A stretch of 22,179 nt of DNA. It comes from a virus. The stretch spans positions 1 to 22,179 of the IMG/VR virus record IMGVR_UViG_3300005747_000506. One strand, 5' to 3'. The notes under the pieces are model-generated. The model searched no databases. It saw only the letters and a program-made list of their open reading frames with translations, and was not told the DNA's origin. The translations under genes and the position numbers were made by a program. Shown in pieces: positions 21,815 through 22,179 of the stretch (the stretch's first letter is position 1; the number at the start of each line of letters is the position of its first letter).

Positions 21815-22179
21815 GCCTCCTTGAAATCAGCGGCGCGGGCGGCGGCATCTCCGCGAAGCAGTATGGCCACAACGAGGTCATCCTAACGCTCCAAAGCCAG
21901 CGCAACACCTTTTGCACATGGCTGCCGGAAGATCAGCTTCTGGCCTGGGCAAAGAAGCTGGTGGCGGCGCTGGACGAGCCCGCAGCCGCGTCGCGGTGGA
22001 CGCCGGGGCGCTCGACGCCTGCGCCGCCCCTGACTTCAACGATGAAAGCTAAATTGATGGCTGAAACAATCCATATCGCCGGGCGCGAATGGCCGGTTGT
22101 GCGTGGTCGCGCGGACCTCCGTGGCGCGGACCTCATTGGCGCGAACCTCCGTGGCGCGAACCTCCGTGGCGCGGACCTC
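21811..22179 (+). CDS. Hypothetical protein joined in frame to pentapeptide repeats (cut by window edge)
   Basis: From ATG 21811 (GGAGG seven bases upstream) the frame stays open for 123 codons to the window end. Residues 1-60 (MSLLEISGAGGGISAKQYGH, later LQSQRNTFCTWLPEDQLLAW) look like a small phage protein. Residues ~60-82 are low-complexity (Pro/Thr/Arg). From Met83 (ATG at 22057) the sequence MAETIHIAGREWPVVRGRAD leads into pentapeptide repeats (ADLRG, ADLIG, ANLRG), which fold as a right-handed beta helix. In the other frame the stretch before 22050 ends with a plausible tail ...DACAAPDFNDES and a TAA at 22050-22052, so the natural arrangement may be two genes, with a one-base change fusing them here. 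The fusion is not proven. Confidence 0.55.
   Translation, partial: MSLLEISGAGGGISAKQYGHNEVILTLQSQRNTFCTWLPEDQLLAWAKKLVAALDEPAAASRWTPGRSTPAPPLTSTMKAKLMAETIHIAGREWPVVRGRADLRGADLIGANLRGANLRGADL
22111..22179 (+). repeat. 15-bp tandem repeat encoding pentapeptide repeats
   Basis: Units starting at 22111, 22126, 22141, 22156 and 22171 follow GCGGACCTCCGTGGC closely, giving ADLRG, ADLIG, ANLRG, ANLRG and ADL. DNA-level identity is high, which suggests recent unit duplication. The array continues past the window. Confidence 0.9.

Noticed and set aside
1-22179. CRISPR array, tRNA genes, insertion sequences
   Set aside because: No regularly spaced palindromic repeats, cloverleaf-like segments or transposase-like frames were found on reading both strands.

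Overview
The window is part of a tailed-phage genome, either a prophage or a free temperate phage. The virion module is P22-like (podovirus type): terminase small and large subunits, P22-type portal, scaffold, P22-type coat protein, adaptor, tail spike, a gp10-like tail protein and ejection-type proteins. The host is probably an alphaproteobacterium. I infer this from moderately GC-rich codon use and from a small protein resembling the 'spike base' family known from Rhodobacter gene transfer agents; nothing in the sequence names a species. No integrase, holin, endolysin, tRNA or att site is visible, and the window cuts genes at both ends.

Layout. Everything from about 20.9 kb down to position 1 is read on the minus strand. 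The early part (20.9-15.8 kb) holds a Cro-like protein, a Cys-rich mini-protein, a RusA resolvase, a replication initiator with iteron-like repeats inside its coding sequence, a DnaB-type helicase, and a run of small genes rich in DNA-binding domains: a Fis-type HTH, a winged helix, and an unusual protein joining a sigma-region-4-like HTH to an RNA polymerase alpha-CTD-like domain. A 231-bp gap (15.6-15.83 kb) carries a TTGACA element, a 14-bp inverted repeat and two tandem intrinsic terminators in front of terS. I read it as the late control region. The late genes then run terS-terL-portal-scaffold-coat-two small genes-adaptor-spike base-spike esterase-fibre-like protein-gp10-like protein-GNAT-three ejection-type proteins. 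Most junctions overlap (TAATG, ATGA or TTGA) or are only a few bases apart.

The control switch lies at 20.9-21.5 kb. A short XRE-type repressor without a peptidase domain is divergent from the Cro-like gene. A perfect 15-bp palindrome occurs identically in the -35/-10 spacer of the leftward early promoter and of a rightward promoter at 21.46 kb. Degenerate copies lie in the presumed repressor promoter and 30 bp upstream of the perfect site at the rightward promoter. The rightward operon starts with a small Cys-containing protein, followed by an open frame that runs into pentapeptide repeats at the window edge.

Most notable: the alpha-CTD/HTH fusion protein next to the putative late promoter, the shared operator system with apparently leaderless switch genes, the helically phased iterons in the replication gene, and the esterase spike with an inserted carbohydrate-binding-like module. 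All functions are inferred by eye from sequence; no searches were run.
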